Source: Euryarchaeota archaeon UBA13
GTDB taxonomy: Archaea > Thermoplasmatota > Poseidoniia > Poseidoniales > Poseidoniaceae
NCBI GenBank assembly: GCA_002495945.1
Contig: DAHU01000043.1
Span: forward strand, 22,670-28,340
Direction of reading: 5' to 3'
Length of the DNA stretch: 5,671 nucleotides
The notes under the pieces were generated by a model. It saw only the letters and a program-made list of their open reading frames with translations. It had not been told where the DNA came from and searched no databases. Position 1 is the stretch's first letter. Every line of letters begins with the position of its first letter. Below, one piece after another: positions 4,412 to 5,671 of the stretch. The position numbers and the translations under genes are program-made.

Positions 4412-5671
4412 ATGCGAGTCGCGCTTTTCCTTGTCGCTTCGATGCTGCTCGCATCAATTCCAACAGTTGCCGCACAAGGCGATTCTCAAGAAGATACTAC
4501 GTGGCCAGGAGACCCAATTGATAGTCACGTGCACATGACTTGGGCAGCAATGACCTTGGAAGTAAATGAATGGGCTGATGATTATCCAGAAATTGTCGAT
4601 TTGATGAGTGCCGGCGAATCTGAACTCGGGAGAGCACTATGGGTTGTAAGACTATCAGATTGGTCAGTCGATACAAAAGAAAACGGTGACCCGAAGGAGA
4701 TTGTTTACATTGATGGTGGTCATCATGGCAATGAATACCTTGGAACCGCGCTTGCTTGGCTTTCAGCAAAATGGTACATTAACGGCTGGGCTGAAGGTAA
4801 TGAAGAAGCAATTAATGTGTTGAGGAATACCGAAGTTCACATACTGATTATGCTTAACCCAGACGGCAATGATTTTGACACCAGATGGAACATCAATCAA
4901 GTTGACTTAAACAGAAATTATGACCATTATTGGAACACTTGTCCAACTACACAACCCGGTAGCAGCGCATTTAGCGAAGCTGAAACTGCAGCAAACGCTG
5001 CTTACATGAATGAGTACGTTACAGACGCAGATCTGTATGTAACTATGCACACTGGAGTATGGATTATCCTATACCCATGGGGCAAATGGGCCCATCAGCC
5101 AGCAGATTGGGAATTATATTGGCAAATAAGAGATGATGTCAACGCCAACATCTCAGATATTCCAATGCAGAATGCTAACCAAGGGTTGTATCCTAATTGT
5201 GGAACTAGTAGAGACTACGGGTATGGAGTTATGGGGCTGCCTACTTTCACTTTTGAGACGGATGATGAACAATTTATACCCGGTTCCTTCCAAAATCTGA
5301 ACGATCGGCTTGAAGAAGAAATGGATGTAATGAGATACCTAATTAACAATGTTTGGTACTGGAGAGCCAGATTAGATGTCCAAAGCCTTGAGGTTTCCAG
5401 TGACTCTGTGACATTAGACGTAGTAAATCATGGTCAGGCTTCAACATCTAACGCTACTTTACAGCACGTCGATGCCAGCGGAGAGATTGTATGGACATCT
5501 GACGCATTTACTGTGAATGCAAGTAACAGTACATACATAGAATTGGACATTTCAGAAATAAGCGTTGATGATGATGGTAGTTGGCAATTATACTATCAGA
5601 AGCGAGTAATAAACTCATCCAAGTGGGTCACAGAGCCCATCAACAGTAGTGTTGTAACAGCAAAGTCAAGC
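4412..5671 (+). CDS. secreted zinc carboxypeptidase, peptidase family M14 (C-terminus beyond window)
   Basis: The frame is open for 420 codons to the right edge. Residues 1-21 form a signal peptide: R2, a hydrophobic core, then V-A-A before Q22. The M14 catalytic domain follows, from about 35 to 315. Zinc ligands are H105 and E108 in H-G-N-E and H213 in Y-V-T-M-H-T-G. Substrate-contacting residues are in the N-P-D-G (149-152) and V-D-L-N-R-N-Y (164-170) motifs, with N167 and R168 for the C-terminal carboxylate. The catalytic glutamate is E282 in T-F-T-F-E-T-D. All essential residues are present, so it should release C-terminal residues from peptides outside the cell. From about 320 a beta-rich region (L-D-V-V-N-H-G and repeated N-x-S/T sites) resembles a CARDB- or Ig-like stalk, here incomplete. 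The start is supported by the signal peptide. The role is probably degradation of external protein, typical of heterotrophic marine archaea. Side-chain preference cannot be read. Confidence 0.92.
   Translation, partial: MRVALFLVASMLLASIPTVAAQGDSQEDTTWPGDPIDSHVHMTWAAMTLEVNEWADDYPEIVDLMSAGESELGRALWVVRLSDWSVDTKENGDPKEIVYIDGGHHGNEYLGTALAWLSAKWYINGWAEGNEEAINVLRNTEVHILIMLNPDGNDFDTRWNINQVDLNRNYDHYWNTCPTTQPGSSAFSEAETAANAAYMNEYVTDADLYVTMHTGVWIILYPWGKWAHQPADWELYWQIRDDVNANISDIPMQNANQGLYPNCGTSRDYGYGVMGLPTFTFETDDEQFIPGSFQNLNDRLEEEMDVMRYLINNVWYWRARLDVQSLEVSSDSVTLDVVNHGQASTSNATLQHVDASGEIVWTSDAFTVNASNSTYIELDISEISVDDDGSWQLYYQKRVINSSKWVTEPINSSVVTAKSS

Noticed and set aside
4129..4413. Minus-strand frame across the DUF6015-like gene
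   Set aside because: It is antisense to a better-supported gene and its start overlaps the carboxypeptidase ATG; no motif.
4497..4769. Minus-strand histidine-rich frame inside the carboxypeptidase
   Set aside because: It is antisense to the signal-peptide-proximal and zinc-ligand region of M14; the histidines derive from complementary codons.

Overview
The window most likely comes from an uncultivated marine archaeon of the Poseidoniia / Marine Group II type. This is an inference. The clues are a small acidic protein resembling the archaeal DUF6015 family, a polyamine operon with a pyruvoyl AdoMet decarboxylase and a deoxyhypusine-synthase-family enzyme, a secreted M14 carboxypeptidase with a beta-rich tail, no convincing Shine-Dalgarno sequences, and at least one TATA-like box placed about 28 bases before an ATG, as expected for a leaderless archaeal transcript. 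A bacterial host is not excluded, because the deoxyhypusine-synthase homologue is of the bacterial (DHS-like) sequence type. Coding density is very high and the DNA is visibly AT-rich.

Layout. Positions 1-3814 are all on the minus strand and 3940-5671 all on the plus strand, with one divergent control region (3815-3939) between them. Reading the minus strand in the direction of transcription, the first three genes form a tight operon: speB-like ureohydrolase (3814 to 2846), pyruvoyl S-adenosylmethionine decarboxylase (2852 to 2445, overlapping speB by 7 bases), and a deoxyhypusine synthase family protein (2438 to 1488, after a 6-base gap). After a 51-base gap with its own TATA-like box comes a LURP-one-related / scramblase-like protein (1436 to 873). 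It is followed closely by an FAD-dependent amine-oxidase/phytoene-desaturase-type oxidoreductase (821 to beyond the left edge). On the plus strand are the DUF6015-like small protein (3940-4362) and a secreted zinc carboxypeptidase of family M14 (4412 to beyond the right edge), separated by 49 bases that hold a perfect 8-bp inverted repeat.

How the genes fit together. The three-gene operon is a polyamine module. The ureohydrolase would release putrescine from agmatine (or spermidine from aminopropylagmatine), and the decarboxylase makes the aminopropyl donor. The DHS-family enzyme would transfer the aminobutyl group of spermidine either to a lysine of aIF5A (hypusine pathway) or to putrescine (homospermidine). 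No aminopropyltransferase or aIF5A gene lies in the window, so the end product is open; this is the most interesting question here. The remaining genes have no evident link to polyamines.

No RNA genes, CRISPR arrays, insertion sequences or attachment sites were seen. The only gene-free stretches are short (at most about 125 bases).
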